A DNA stretch of 20,808 nucleotides, from positions 1 to 20,808 of the forward strand of contig JNEM01013846.1 of the NCBI GenBank assembly GCA_000697335.1, given 5' to 3'. Shown one piece after another: positions 9,058-20,110 of this stretch (position 1 is its first letter; each line of letters starts with the position of its first letter). The notes under the pieces were generated by a model. It was not told the DNA's origin, did no database searches, and saw only the letters and a program-made list of their open reading frames with translations. The stretch is from Conidiobolus incongruus B7586. Lineage: Eukaryota; Entomophthoromycota; Entomophthoromycetes; Entomophthorales; Conidiobolaceae. The position numbers were made by a program, and so were the translations under genes.

Positions 9058-10031
9058 TAATCCATGGAGAAAGTGGAATTCAAAAAAAAATAAAAGCTTT
9101 AATTCTTATATTTTTCCTATAAATATTTTTTATACTTAAATTAATTCCTTGAATATTTTTAATTTTTTAATATATTGTTATAGAAATTAAGTAATGACAT
9201 AATTATAGAATCAAAATAAATGCTCCTTTTTATTATTAATCATTATTTAGCACTTTTAGCAACCTTCTAATATCTCAAATAGTTTTTGATATTAAAAACT
9301 GAAATTTGATGTTTTATAAATAAATTTAATTTTTTTATAAGAATTCTTTTCTTATAAATATATTTTTTAATTACTTAATTTAATTATATTAACAGAAATT
9401 ATTAATTAATAAATATATTATTAATATTAATGCTGTCTCTTATACACATCTTTTAAAAAAATTATAAAAGATTGAATTTAAATTAATATTTTAATTTATA
9501 ATAAATCATATAATATTCTATATTTTTCTTATTTAATTTAAATTTATATATTAAAATAAGTAATATACTTATATAATTAATATTAAACTTTTTATATAGC
9601 TTTTTAATTGAAATAAATAACTGTTTTTAATATATTAATTTAATTTAATAATAAGTGAAAAAATGATAATAAAAATTAATTTTTTAAAAATTCATAAAAT
9701 ATAAATAATAACCTTATTAGTTTTAAAATAACAAATTTGATAATAAATGGTAAATTTAGGTAAAATTTTATTCTTAAATATTATTAACAAATCTTAAATG
9801 AAATTAGAAGATTTATGGTCAAGTAATGATAAAATAAAAAACTTTTGTTAATTATTATAAGTCTTAAATATAATTCAATTTAAATTTTAAAATAATGATA
9901 TTTTAATCAAAAAATAATTATGAATGATATATATAGCTTAAAAAAATTAATTCTTTTATATACTTTATATATAATTTATCTTTCAAGACTGATAAGATGA
10001 CTGAAAAATCAAAAATTAAAAGATTTGGCAT
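9058..10031 (-). mobile_element. mariner transposon copy C, highly degraded, minus strand
   Basis: Read on the minus strand, this aligns with copies A and B. The leader (about 10010-9935) matches copy B 8005-8095. The helix-turn-helix region near 9860-9780 contains CAAAAGTTTTTTATTTTA, identical in copy A. The segment at about 9625-9480 matches copy A at about 435-575. The 3' part near 9320-9230 contains AAAACATCAAATTTCAGT, as in copies A and B. The left end motif is next to a TA at 10032-10033; the right end near 9058 is blurred. The piece corresponding to about 400 bases of the catalytic core (copy A about 590-990) is missing, and a foreign 19-base sequence sits at the gap (9433-9451). The element is nearly all A and T and has no useful open frame. 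Confidence 0.75.
9433..9451 (+). other. Tn5 mosaic-end / Nextera adapter sequence (assembly artefact)
   Basis: CTGTCTCTTATACACATCT is a perfect 19-of-19 match to the hyperactive Tn5 mosaic end carried by Nextera sequencing adapters. The adapter-specific bases that normally follow in read-through are absent, so it is an isolated mosaic end. It lies at the point in mariner copy C where about 400 bases of the element are missing. It most likely marks an untrimmed adapter at which two repeat-derived reads were joined. Confidence 0.92.
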
Positions 10032-12059
10032 TATTTTTTAAACTAATAGTATTAAAATGGATTTATATTTAGTTAATGTTTTATTCTGAATATAACAAAA
10101 AATAGTATAGCTGACTTTTTTTAATTTTGTCATCAAAAATAATTGCCAAATTTGTAAATTTTTATTATTTCAAATATTTATAATATTTCAATGCCAATAT
10201 TATTTTTTAATAAAAAATCAAATTATAACCTAAAGCAATTTCTATAACAATTAAACTTGACAAAAGAATATTTTTATTAATATTTTAGCTTGTTTTAAAA
10301 TAACGACTATATTAATATGCTTTCCGTATAATTTGGAGCATATTCCAATAATAACAATAATAGACAAATAATATCAAATATAGAGCAAATTACCTAATAA
10401 TTCCACCATACACTAGATTGTTAAACTAAAAAAACTGGTGATTAATATAGTGGTTTATTATTAAACATCAAGTTTTTCAAAATTTTAATTTATTTGGCGC
10501 ATAAAAATGTTATTTAAAGCATAGATTATTTGGATATTCTTATTATGAGCACATGCTAGGCTGAGAAAACATCTCCGGTCTGTCTATTTTTCCATTAATC
10601 GTTAAAATACTATGTATTATAAGGAATACGAGTATTTCAATTTTCGTATTAAAATAAAATATTTGATTTGATACTATATAATCCTAAAATTTGATATGAA
10701 AATAAAATTAAATTACGATTAGTATATTTAATGACCATCATCTTAACCATAATTCTCTAATATATATCCAAGCTATTTTAGCAAATATTTAATAACAAAA
10801 TAGTATATAATTTATATAAAGTGGTTTAACTAATCAGATTATAATCATTATAATATTTATCATTGGATGTTATTAAAATATATTAATAAATTTCATTATG
10901 TCCTCTTTTATTTGAATTAGAAATGAGCTTATTTGTTATAAACAATATTCAGTTTTAAAAATTTTTGACTAAATTCGAATATACAAAATTTTGTATATGA
11001 AATGTTGAATGCTCCACTTTGAAATATTAAATTTTTGCTCTTCATCAAATTACCCACATATGCAAATTATAAAATTGCGGTCAAAATATTTCGAGTAAAA
11101 ATCATTGAAAACCGCTATATAATATTTGAAAACTAAGCCATGAATTCAAGTTATATTAGTTAGTTTGGAATTTGTATCAGAATAATTTACTATTACCTAT
11201 TAATAAATTTGAATTGATCTAATTACCAAATATTTATCAAAAATTTGTAAATTTGAGCAATATACATCGTTTTAAAGGTGTTTTTAGAATATTTAAAAAA
11301 ATAAATGCAATATTAATTATACTTTGAATAAGATATAATTTACAATATATATAACAATAATAACAAGATAAACATCTGATCAAAAAATTAATTACAATTT
11401 ATAATAATTTGAGAATAATTGGATTGAGTTGTAACTCATTATATTAAATCAAATTAGCTTAATGGAATTAAATTAATAACATTCAATATATTTTAATTAT
11501 CATTATTATTAGTTAAATTTGCTTGAGTTAAAAATATATTAACAATATAGAACTAAAATATATTGAAGTATATGATATATAATTCTAATCATTTGAAAAA
11601 TATTACTAATTTATATTTAAATTAATTCAATTTAGTGGAATTGATCGGATCTCAAATTAATGCTAAATGCTTCTTTCATAGTTCAGATCTACCAAAACTA
11701 GAGTGTTAATTAACTATTATATTAGTGTCAAAGTATTGATATTTTTCAAGATAAATAAATTTTAAAAGCAATTTTTCCTTCAATAATAAAATTTATTTTA
11801 AAAATTAATTATTTTTTTTATTGATTTCAAAATTATAGTTGAAGATTTAATAATATTTAATAATGAATTTATAATAATGCTATATTTGGAATGTAAGAAA
11901 ATTTTGATCATCATGATTCATTGATTGAATTTAACCTCTAATATACCTGAAAAATTCTAATATTAAATTATGATATTCAATAATACCATCTCAAACTTCG
12001 AAATATAAATGAAATTTATTAAAATAATATAATAATAATTGTATAAGGGAAAATATTGA
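10032..12059. other. AT-rich intergenic stretch, no gene seen
   Basis: About 2 kb separate mariner copy C from the 3' flank of the ankyrin gene. Stops are dense in all frames. A slightly less AT-rich patch near 10545-10600 has no recognisable coding or RNA structure. Confidence 0.6.
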
Positions 12060-12312
12060 TCAGTACTGGGTCATAATTATATGGAGGACACATAACTTGA
12101 TTCAGGAGATTAGATTAGTAATATAATTGGCGAATGAAAGATGGATGCTTTGCATAATAATAATAATAATAAAAAATGGAATTCATATAGTGGATGAATG
12201 AGGTAATCTTAGAATTGGGTTGAAAAAAATCTGGAGATGGTCGGATCAACCGACTGTAGAAGAATCGAATCTGGAATGTATAAGGAGATGATGTCATTAA
12301 AGTTGGAAATAT
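12060..12312 (-). other. probable 3' UTR / downstream flank of the ankyrin-repeat gene
   Basis: This stretch directly follows the TAA of the ankyrin gene on the minus strand and is visibly less AT-rich than the DNA beyond it, which suggests transcribed sequence. It contains an AAT triplet run at about 12154-12171. A 60-residue open stretch inside it is low complexity (a run of Tyr from the triplet repeat) and is not supported as a gene. I cannot place the poly(A) site. Confidence 0.4.
12154..12171. repeat. (AAT)n trinucleotide repeat
   Basis: About six ATA/TAA units occur in a row in the downstream flank of the ankyrin gene. Confidence 0.8.
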
Positions 12313-15300
12313 TTACAGGACAGGTAACTGTCTAGCGGATTCGGAGGGGCTCGAGTCAGAGCCGATTGGTGAATGCTCGAGAATTTGGCGTGGATTTGTC
12401 AAGCTGTTGTCAGCACTCTGTTTCTCTGCGAGCTTCTTAAGCGTGAGGGAGATTTGTCTGCATTGAGCCTTCTTTTTCATGATCACATGCTGTCTTCTCT
12501 CATCAAGTTTATCACCATTGCTGAGAGTAGATGCGTTGGGAGAATTTGAAGCAGATGTAGCACTACGTTCAAGGATAAGGATTTCTTTACGAGTATCTAA
12601 GAGCATTTGTACAAGTTTTTCTCTTGTTGTAGTTGGCGAGGTGGGGCTGGTGGGTGTGGAATCTATGTCAGCGAGGATAGATTTACCCGACTTCGGCCCA
12701 AAAGTACCATTGCCAGACAGAATTTCGGCAGAGCCCTTGGGTTTGCCCATGTGCATTTCGCTACGCATCTTTCTTAAGCGGAACTTTTCCATAGTACTGC
12801 CCTCAAGATTTGAGGTAGATCTTAAGTTGAAAGAGTTCATACCAGTTACAGGATTAGCAGTGTGTGGTAACTGGGAGAAGATGGAGTTGGAGCGGCGGGG
12901 CTTAAGGACTGGGATATCAATATTGGTGAGTCCAGATTTAGAAAGAGAGCTGTAGTTAGGGCGATTATGGTTGAGAACTGCTGATGAAATAGATTTGGAG
13001 AGTTTGCGTTGGTACATTGGTGCATATCCGCTTTGCAATGAGCGCATAGACTGGTAATCAGACGAGAAATCCAGACCAACAGATTGATTGTAGCCATAAA
13101 TATCACTGGCACCGTATGGGTCATATTTTCCTCTGAGGTTCATAGATGAGAAGGCAGTGGTCAATCCAGGAGGAGATTTAGGAATAGAATTGGCAGAGAA
13201 GGAGCGATCTGTAGTGACAGAACCCTGAGTAAATACAGGAAAATTTCCATTATTCTCTTCTCCATCAGATCCTGAATCTGAAGAAGGAATTTTGTTCATG
13301 TAATTAGAACTATACGATGGTTTAGTAGAATGAATGAATTCTCTGCCAAATGTAGTTCTCAAGGAACCAATAGAAGGAGAATGTAAACGGTGCATTCTAC
13401 TATTTGATTGCTGTAGTTTGTGATGAGACAGATTGTTGAGAGCACCGTCGCTAGGAGCACTACCACCTTCTCTCATAGAAATTAGGAATTTTTCTAAGTT
13501 ACGAACCTGATGCAAAATACCAAGACGATCTGGATTACCACGTTCTAATTTATCAAGAAAATAGCTTTCGTGAAAATTGAGCGAGGATCCAAAACTTTGG
13601 AGTTTTTTCTGACCAGCTTCAAGCTGCTGCTCATGGCTCTGAATCTCAGCTACAAGTTCTAGACTGCTACGTTCAATGTTACGACCTTGTAATGCGAGGA
13701 AATCTTGAGATGAGTTGGGATAGAAAGATTTTAATTCACCTTCAATGGAATTTGTAATCATGTCAGATAATTCCTTAAGAGCACTAGCATTCCTATTGAT
13801 CCAGTCTTTACGCTCTTGACAATTTTGGAGGATAATTTCTTCACGTTCTTGGATCAAAAATTCCAAGTGACGGGTATTCTGATCTACCCAAGCGGATGTG
13901 CATTTGATTTCTTCAGAGCTGGTGATCATGGTTTCTACAATGCTATCAAGTGATCTGAATTCATTCTTGAGTGATTGAATTCTATGAGCACACCATGTCT
14001 GGAGGGAATATAAAGATGCATCGATGCGCTGAATTTGGAGCATAAGATCAACGACTCTGCGAGTATTTCCATTTCGCATTTGTGTAACTGCTGAATTTCC
14101 AATGTCGCCACCTACAAGAGCAGCGGAACCTGCTAACACATTTGCATTATTAGCAGTAGCGGTTTCGATATTAGAGATCAATTGTTGTACAGCAGGAGAT
14201 ATATTCTTCTGCTTAAGCTTCGATATAAATTCAGTGATTTGATTCATAATATCGCTGTTAATTTGGATCAAATTTTGTAGAGTAAGAAGTAGTTGTTCGT
14301 GATCTTCAGATAATCTCTCTGCTTGTTGGACTAGATCTGCTGTGGGAATATCCCAATCCACACCGATTTTGAACATATCACGCTTGCCAAATAAAGACGA
14401 AGATGATGAATTACCTCGCAATTGCATATAAACAGTCTTTTTGTGCTCTAAGAGCTCTTTAAGCTGCAATTTGGTCATTTCCATCCCTTTTTGTGTTTCT
14501 TTCAATTTGCTATAAAGATCCTCAAGCTGATTCTCGTTTTCATCTGAAGAAAACTCTGGAGACTCAGTAATTAAATCTTCATTTGATAAATGTGAATGAG
14601 TTCTAATGTGCTTAATAGGATTTGGTTTTTTCTTCGTATTTGAACGGGATAGTACTGAGGTGGATATGGGTTCAGCATCGGGATCTTCAAAATTATTGGT
14701 TGAGTACTCTTTGAGGAGTTCAGCAAGCATCTGGGTATTGGATTTCACATCCTCTTTATGCTGTCCCATTTGTTTGTGACACTCAGTTACAAATGTAGAT
14801 CTTTGGTGGGTAAGGATTCGGGTAAGATACTGGCATTCTGAGTCTAGTCCAGTGAGCTGTGAATTCACGTTTAAGATCAATTCTTTCAGTTTTGGAACCC
14901 TCAGGTATGCTTGTTGATAAGAATTCAAGAGCGTATTTTTGCCAGCAACTAGTTTCTCGAATTTATTGTGGATCTCACTCAATAAAGAATCTTTGGTTTG
15001 CACTGTTTGGTCCAATTGCTTGATTAAATCCTCGATTTGCGATGATAGCTTGGTAACGACAGATTTGAATCTTGGATTTTGAACAGTTGCCAATGTTATT
15101 GATCCCTTCCCTGTCAGCAAATTAGCAGGAGGAACGATGAAGCTACTGAGGATTTTAGATATGGGAATCCAGTGAGCAATGACGGAAGAGTGAAAATTAC
15201 GGTAAGAGTCTAAAAATGAGTGTATCGAAATAGAAAAATCAGGGGTGCCATATATGCTATCTGATCGACCATTAACAGACGTGATCGACACAGGTCTAGG

Positions 15301-17045
15301 TTGAATAGAATTTCCGAGCCGTGAGGTAATTTCTGTATGTGTTTCATTCGCAAGCTGGGACGCATTTTTTAAAGACAATTTACGAATGGCTGTGACTTTT
15401 GGTACATGGGAGTTAGGCTCAATAAGATGGCTTAAACTTGTCTGTTTGGGAGTGTCAGGACCAGTTGAAGAAAGATCAGAAGCAACGGATGATAAAGATT
15501 GACGTGGGGTTACCTTAAGAAGCTGAATAATTTCTGGGTTTTTAGCCATACTATGGGGCGTTCGTTGAGATTTATCAAGAGCGTTTGGATTGGCTCCGTG
15601 TTCCATAAGTACCGATACTAATGGAGCAAAAGATGAGTCTCCCTTGACAGCATAATGTAAGGGCGTTTTACCCTTCTTGTCTGGAATATCTAATCGAGCT
15701 CCCATTTTAATAAGTGCTTCTGCAGCTTGTGCAAGCGAATAAACCCATTCCGCACTGTTTTTAGATGTGATCATTTGGCTGGTATCATCGTCAGATCCAG
15801 CACCACTTGGCACCGTTTGAGCGGCAAGCAAGCATACATGGTGGAGAGGAGTTCGACCAGACCATGTAGGGCCATTAACATCGGCTCCGGAATAAAATAA
15901 AATCCACATTATATCTAGTGATCTATCACTATTTCCTTTAATTACTTTATGAAGAGGTGTCAATCCAGTGACTTTATCATGAAAATTTACCAAGCTCACT
16001 TGCTGTGGCGATTCATCAGATCGAGAATAATAATTAAGTATTGTTTTGCGTATGTCTTCTAAGTTTTCATCTTGAATAGCTTGATTGAGTTTTATATGAT
16101 CCTCTCCCGGAATCAACTCTAAAGCGCGTGATTGATTTGCAGGAGATTTTTCCGAGCTATTCTGGATTAGTTTTGCCAATTTGACTTCAGCCGCTTTGAG
16201 AAGCTGTTTAGCAAAGTCTAAATGATGAAATTGATCAGGTGAGGACTGGATTCTGTGTTTAATTAATGCACATTCAAGTTCCATTGTAATTAATACAGAC
16301 TTTCTGGAGTATTGTAACGACGAAAACCCTTCCAAATTTGTTCTATCGGCTCTTGCTCCTTGTTGAACTAGGAGCTGAACAATAGAGTGGTGGCCTTCTC
16401 TAACAGCGTACATAAGGGCCGTGGCTCCTTTACAGTCAAAAGCATCTACATTTACTCGATCGTCTGATAATAGTAATTTAACCGTATCCTCTTTACCCAA
16501 ATAACAGGCAAAACAAAGTACCGTCGTTCCTCTAAGACAAGTTAGAGGTTTATTCAAATTTTCTTCGCTTATTTTAGGTAATAGACATTGTATTATTCTA
16601 AGCTGTGAGGGTCTATTCTTTGTAAGATAAGGGAAAGTGGCTTTCTCCATTTTTAAAGTATCTATGCCATATAAACCACAAACAAGAGCATTACTAAAAT
16701 AAAATATTAATAACATGAAAGAAACTGAATTTTGGATAGATAATAAATTTACCGGCCCTGTTCATCCTCCAAATTAGGGTCAGCGCCAGCTTCGAGTAGA
16801 ATACTAGTCATTTCTTTACCGGCTGTTAGTACTGCCAAATTGAGAGGTAAGACCTTATAAACCTTATCAGGTACAGGGAGCGTCGTTTCATCTATTGAAA
16901 CATTAGGATTGGTTTGCTGAGTCCATTTCGTTTTGCTGCTATTCCAATCGTATAAAGCGTTAATTGCGTTAGGCTCTAAATTTTGAATGATGTCTATAAC
17001 ATTGGATATATCTCTAGAGTTTATAGCGTCAAGAAAAGCACTCAT
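12313..17045 (-). CDS. ankyrin-repeat and coiled-coil protein, 1557 residues, two exons
   Basis: Exon 1 is 17045-16753 and exon 2 is 16693-12313. Together they give 1558 codons including TAA, with an Arg codon split across the join (DEQG-R-NALVCGLYG). Ankyrin-type units occur at about residues 66-97 (LPLNLAV, LLEAGADPN), 152-222 (LLLSDDRVNVDAFDCKGATA with LMYAV, then IVQLLVQQGARAD) and 340-492 (GLTPLHKV, SGADVNGPTWSGRTPLHHV, GKTPLHYAV with MEHGANPNALD). A Ser/Thr-rich linker follows. Residues about 640-760, 815-850 and 885-1130 are rich in heptad-like helical sequence and probably form coiled coils. The last 400 or so residues are Ser/Pro/Asn-rich and probably disordered, with basic helices near TTREKLVQMLLDTRKEIL and close to the C-terminus. 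There is no signal peptide or membrane segment, so a cytoplasmic scaffold or adaptor is plausible. I see no PH, kinase, oxysterol-binding or RhoGAP domain, and I do not recognise the family. Codons are mostly A/T-ending, unlike the protease gene, which suggests modest expression. Confidence 0.88.
16694..16752 (-). other. spliceosomal intron of the ankyrin-repeat gene (59 bases)
   Basis: On the minus strand it begins GTAAAT and ends TTTATTTTAG, with TATTAAT about 15 bases before the acceptor as a likely branch site. Removing it joins the two frames through an ankyrin consensus and restores CGT for Arg. A Met at 16716, inside the intron, would give a 1467-residue protein; I reject that start because it would lose the first ankyrin unit. 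Confidence 0.85.
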
Positions 17046-17129
17046 ATTAGATAAGTTAAGTATTAAAAAATATGAGAACCAGTCTGTATCGAATAATATT
17101 AATTTAAAAAAGAACTGATAGGAGAAGAA
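17046..17129. promoter_or_regulatory. 84-base gap between divergent start codons, possible shared promoter
   Basis: This lies between the ankyrin gene start (minus) and a small plus-strand ORF start at 17130. If the plus-strand ORF is real, both would share this short region. I see no convincing TATA box or operator, and the true promoter of the ankyrin gene may reach further into 17130-17480. Confidence 0.25.
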
Positions 17130-17225
17130 ATGGCTGAAACCGAAGATAATAACAAATTACTTTTGACAAGAAAAGAAGACTTGTTTTGGTTAAATAGTTC
17201 TAGTTCAAAAAGTAGTAGCGATTAA
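17130..17225 (+). CDS. small ORF of 31 residues, uncertain
   Basis: An ATG preceded by an A/G-rich leader opens a 31-residue frame starting MAETEDNNKLLLTRKEDLFW and ending in a Ser-rich run. Its codons look more coding-like than the flanks. It could be a real first exon whose continuation I cannot follow: a GTATTT donor near 17241, TACTAAT near 17275 and TTTTGTTGAG near 17311 would form a plausible intron, but the frame stops at 17223 before that donor. It could also be part of the ankyrin gene's 5' region read on the wrong strand. Low confidence. Confidence 0.2.
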   Translation: MAETEDNNKLLLTRKEDLFWLNSSSSKSSSD

Positions 17226-17486
17226 CCGAACCGTTGAAGAGTATTTAACTTAATAATGATACACTAATTGCAACTACTAATAATTAATTAAATTGTTATT
17301 ATTTTGTTGAGGATTAAGAATGTAAACAGGGATAATATGCTATATATTATAGTTTAAGACTATAGTGGAGAAGCGTTTTTAACCAATTATCCTTTGAGGG
17401 TAAACAAATTCGATATTCTCAACTTAAACAGGTTAAGAAGAAAATAAAGAGAATGCAGTAAAGTCTTTAATGTATTTAATAATTCA
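17226..17486. other. AT-rich gap between two small ORFs
   Basis: It contains intron-like signals (TACTAAT near 17275; GTAAAC near 17322 with ATAG near 17365) and a short open frame rich in Lys near 17388-17459, but no arrangement that I can join into a supported gene. Confidence 0.3.
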
Positions 17487-17666
17487 ATGAAAGAATTTCA
17501 AATTATCAATCAAAATAAGCAATTCAAAAGGCTTTACACTGAATATTGTAAACAAAGTATCATGAAAAAGTTCCAAACTAACACAATTGAGCAATGCTTA
17601 AACAATGCTTGGATATTTCCTAATATATCCATATTCAATTTCATTTATTTAGCAACTCATGAGTAA
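17487..17666 (+). CDS. small ORF of 59 residues with faint HMG-box-like spacing, uncertain
   Basis: The frame is MKEFQIINQNKQFKRLYTEY followed by about 39 residues including TIEQCLNNAWIFP. The order F-x-x-L-Y, a basic stretch, then I-x3-L-x3-W resembles helices 1 and 2 of an HMG box, where the I, L and W have this same spacing. The third helix is missing and no splice exit supplies one. The frame is open back to a stop at 17445-17447 with no better start. It may be a decayed gene fragment or chance. Base composition is slightly less AT-rich than the DNA to the right. Confidence 0.2.
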   Translation: MKEFQIINQNKQFKRLYTEYCKQSIMKKFQTNTIEQCLNNAWIFPNISIFNFIYLATHE

Positions 17667-18075
17667 ATCATATTTAATTGGAGTTCAAAATTTTCAATTC
17701 AATTGTATTCCATTCATTTCCGAATGACGAATATGATCAAAACACTATCACAAATAATATTCAATTATATCATTCTAATAACAATATTTTCCTTAGAATC
17801 TTGTAATTTTGGATTTATAATATATTTATTATGTCAAATCAGCTTATTCCAAGTTGTAAATTATTTATTTTTATGTTATATCCAATTCAAATGAATCTGG
17901 ATAAGGAAATTTATCAAAATTGATATTTTAATGATGTACAAAATTTAAAGTCTTAAAATAACTACAAAAGATGTTCTATCAATATCCTATCCTCTTGACC
18001 TATCATATGACTTTAAATCATTAGGTATTATTTAAAATTTATTATAATTAGAAAAGGAATAGAACTTTCAAAAAA

Positions 18076-18165
18076 ATGGCTATTAATATTACAAGGGGTA
18101 ACGAGAAGGACATTGATTGGAAGAAAACTCTGGTACACTTAAAGGAGTTTCGTGATAAATTTTGA
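18076..18165 (+). CDS. short ORF of 29 residues, possible gene fragment
   Basis: MAINITRGNEKDIDWKKTLV plus nine residues is encoded in a patch with clearly more G and C than its surroundings and balanced codons, after an A-rich leader. It may be the start of a lost gene or a very small protein; I recognise no family. Confidence 0.15.
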   Translation: MAINITRGNEKDIDWKKTLVHLKEFRDKF

Positions 18166-18909
18166 ATTTCGTCCAATCTGGGGTATTATTCTTATTTTTG
18201 ACCATATTTATCATTTCCAATGATAATCAGCTTAACTGCATAATTGAATTAAAACATTAATTTAAAAACCTTAATTACATTCAAGTTCAGAATTGAATTA
18301 ATTTTATTAATTATACTAATCTATAATTGTATTTTGCTCTAATTAATATTTATACTAGTTTGAAATCAACATGTATTTTAAATTTTTCAATTTCTCAAGT
18401 CTCAAACTAATATTACATTTTCAACTTTTAATTTCAATCTAATCCTTATTAGAAATAAATGTTGTATTAATTGGTTAAAATTGCATATTTATTTGCATTC
18501 TAACTTAAATGTGAAATAAAAAATTAAACTGAAATTGTGTCTATTTTATGTATTTAATAATAAAGTGAAGATTTTGGATATTCTGATGATCCAACCTATT
18601 AATACGTTTATTTTTATTTTGAGTGGAATTGTTCTCCAAAGTCTTTAATTCAATTGATAATGATTTTTATCCAAATTTGAATGCATTATATTCAAAGAAC
18701 TATGATTTAATGTGAATAATTTCAGTTTTCAAGCTATTTTTGATACTTAATTTGCAAATCAAGTATAAAGTCTTTATTTGATTTTAACATATTATAATGT
18801 AAACAATGATTGCTATTAATATACTATTTATTCTTAGTAATGGAAAATACTGTATTAAGAAATATTTAACTTATAATTTTATCAATTTGGAGGATATTAA
18901 AGAGATAAT

Positions 18910-18927
18910 GTATCTGACGCCAGATAC
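18910..18927. repeat. short perfect hairpin
   Basis: GTATCTG and CAGATAC form a perfect 7-bp stem around ACGC. It stands out because it is G+C-rich for this region. No U-run, gene end or known element is associated with it. Confidence 0.5.
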
Positions 18928-20110
18928 CCAGCATATTAATAATTTAATATAAACAATGAGAATTAATATGTACATTAAAAATTATCATTAGAATTCAAAT
19001 ATTAAACCTTATCATTTTGAAATAAGCTTAATTAAAACAAATTCCATATAATAAGCCTATTTAAATTAACAATTATTTCAAATATAAAAATATTTATTTG
19101 AAATTATATTTCCAGATTCAACAATTAATTTTTTTTCTAAGTGAAACTAATCAATTTTCTAAGAACACGGTGATCAAATCAAATTCATTTAACAAAGATA
19201 CACCCATATAAGATATGTTTTTGTTCAGCTCTTAGAATAAAACCATCTAAATCCCCAAAATTTGAGACCCTTTAACAAGACTCGGAAGAGAATATAGAGT
19301 CCAATCATAAAGAAAACTCAGTTTCTCTAAAAGGGAATTCTAATTGAAACAATTTTTAATTAACAATTAGATTTTAGATCAAAATAATTATTCATAATAA
19401 ATATGATATTGTATTCATCTGGATAGAACTAATAATATATTAATCACATGATGCTTTCTATAAATATTATATTAAAGCAATTAGTCAAAAATAATTTTTT
19501 TAATTACATATCACTAATAGTTATATTTAAACACACTGCATCTAAAAATAATAGTATTATTTTATTTTGGATTGAAAGTGATTAATTAATGATTAATTTT
19601 ATCCTCACTATTTGATTTCAAATTGATATAAATATTGCAATTATTTTTTATAATTACCTGTAAGGTATTTATTCTGTAAATCATTCTAATTAAATACATT
19701 TATAAATTTGGAATAATATAAATCTCCTATATTTTAATGATTAAAAGATTTTTATTGAAAAGATCTCCAGCTTCTATTTCACAATGATGAGCTTGTCCAA
19801 ATAAAGGAATCAAGCATCTTTTATAAAACGTTGATCTAATATAAATCTTTGACTAATATCTTAATAAATTGGTATCGAAAAAACATTTTAGATTTAATTT
19901 AGCAGTTTAACAAATCTTAATTAAATATGCAATTTATTCCACTCATGTTAAATTCCTTATCGTAAACTAAATAATTATTCATATTAGTAATTAATTTTGA
20001 TATTTCTTCAAATCAACAGCTTGATTCGAAGATTATATTGAAATTAATTTATAATTTATATTTGCTAAAATTTGAAAAATTAATTCAGAAATTCGCATAT
20101 CATCAAAATT

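Noticed and set aside
9300-9600. A natural Tn5-like insertion or bacterial insertion sequence at the mosaic end
   Set aside because: There is only a single 19-base end of the engineered mosaic type, no inverted partner, no transposase and no 9-base target duplication. Library adapter is far more likely.
12115-12297. 60-residue minus-strand open frame after the ankyrin gene
   Set aside because: It is dominated by a Tyr run from a triplet repeat and lies in the probable 3' UTR.
12479-13124. Open frames of 158 (plus) and 92 (minus) residues within the ankyrin gene
   Set aside because: They overlap the long, splice-supported minus-strand coding frame, have low-complexity composition and show no domain.
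16694-16716. Met codon at 16716 as start of the ankyrin protein
   Set aside because: It lies inside a well-formed GT-AG intron. The upstream exon supplies a proper ankyrin unit joined in frame.
17703-17894. 63-residue hydrophobic open frame, plus strand
   Set aside because: Phe, Ile, Leu and Tyr-rich sequence is what AT-rich DNA encodes by chance. No leader, conserved motif or composition shift supports it.
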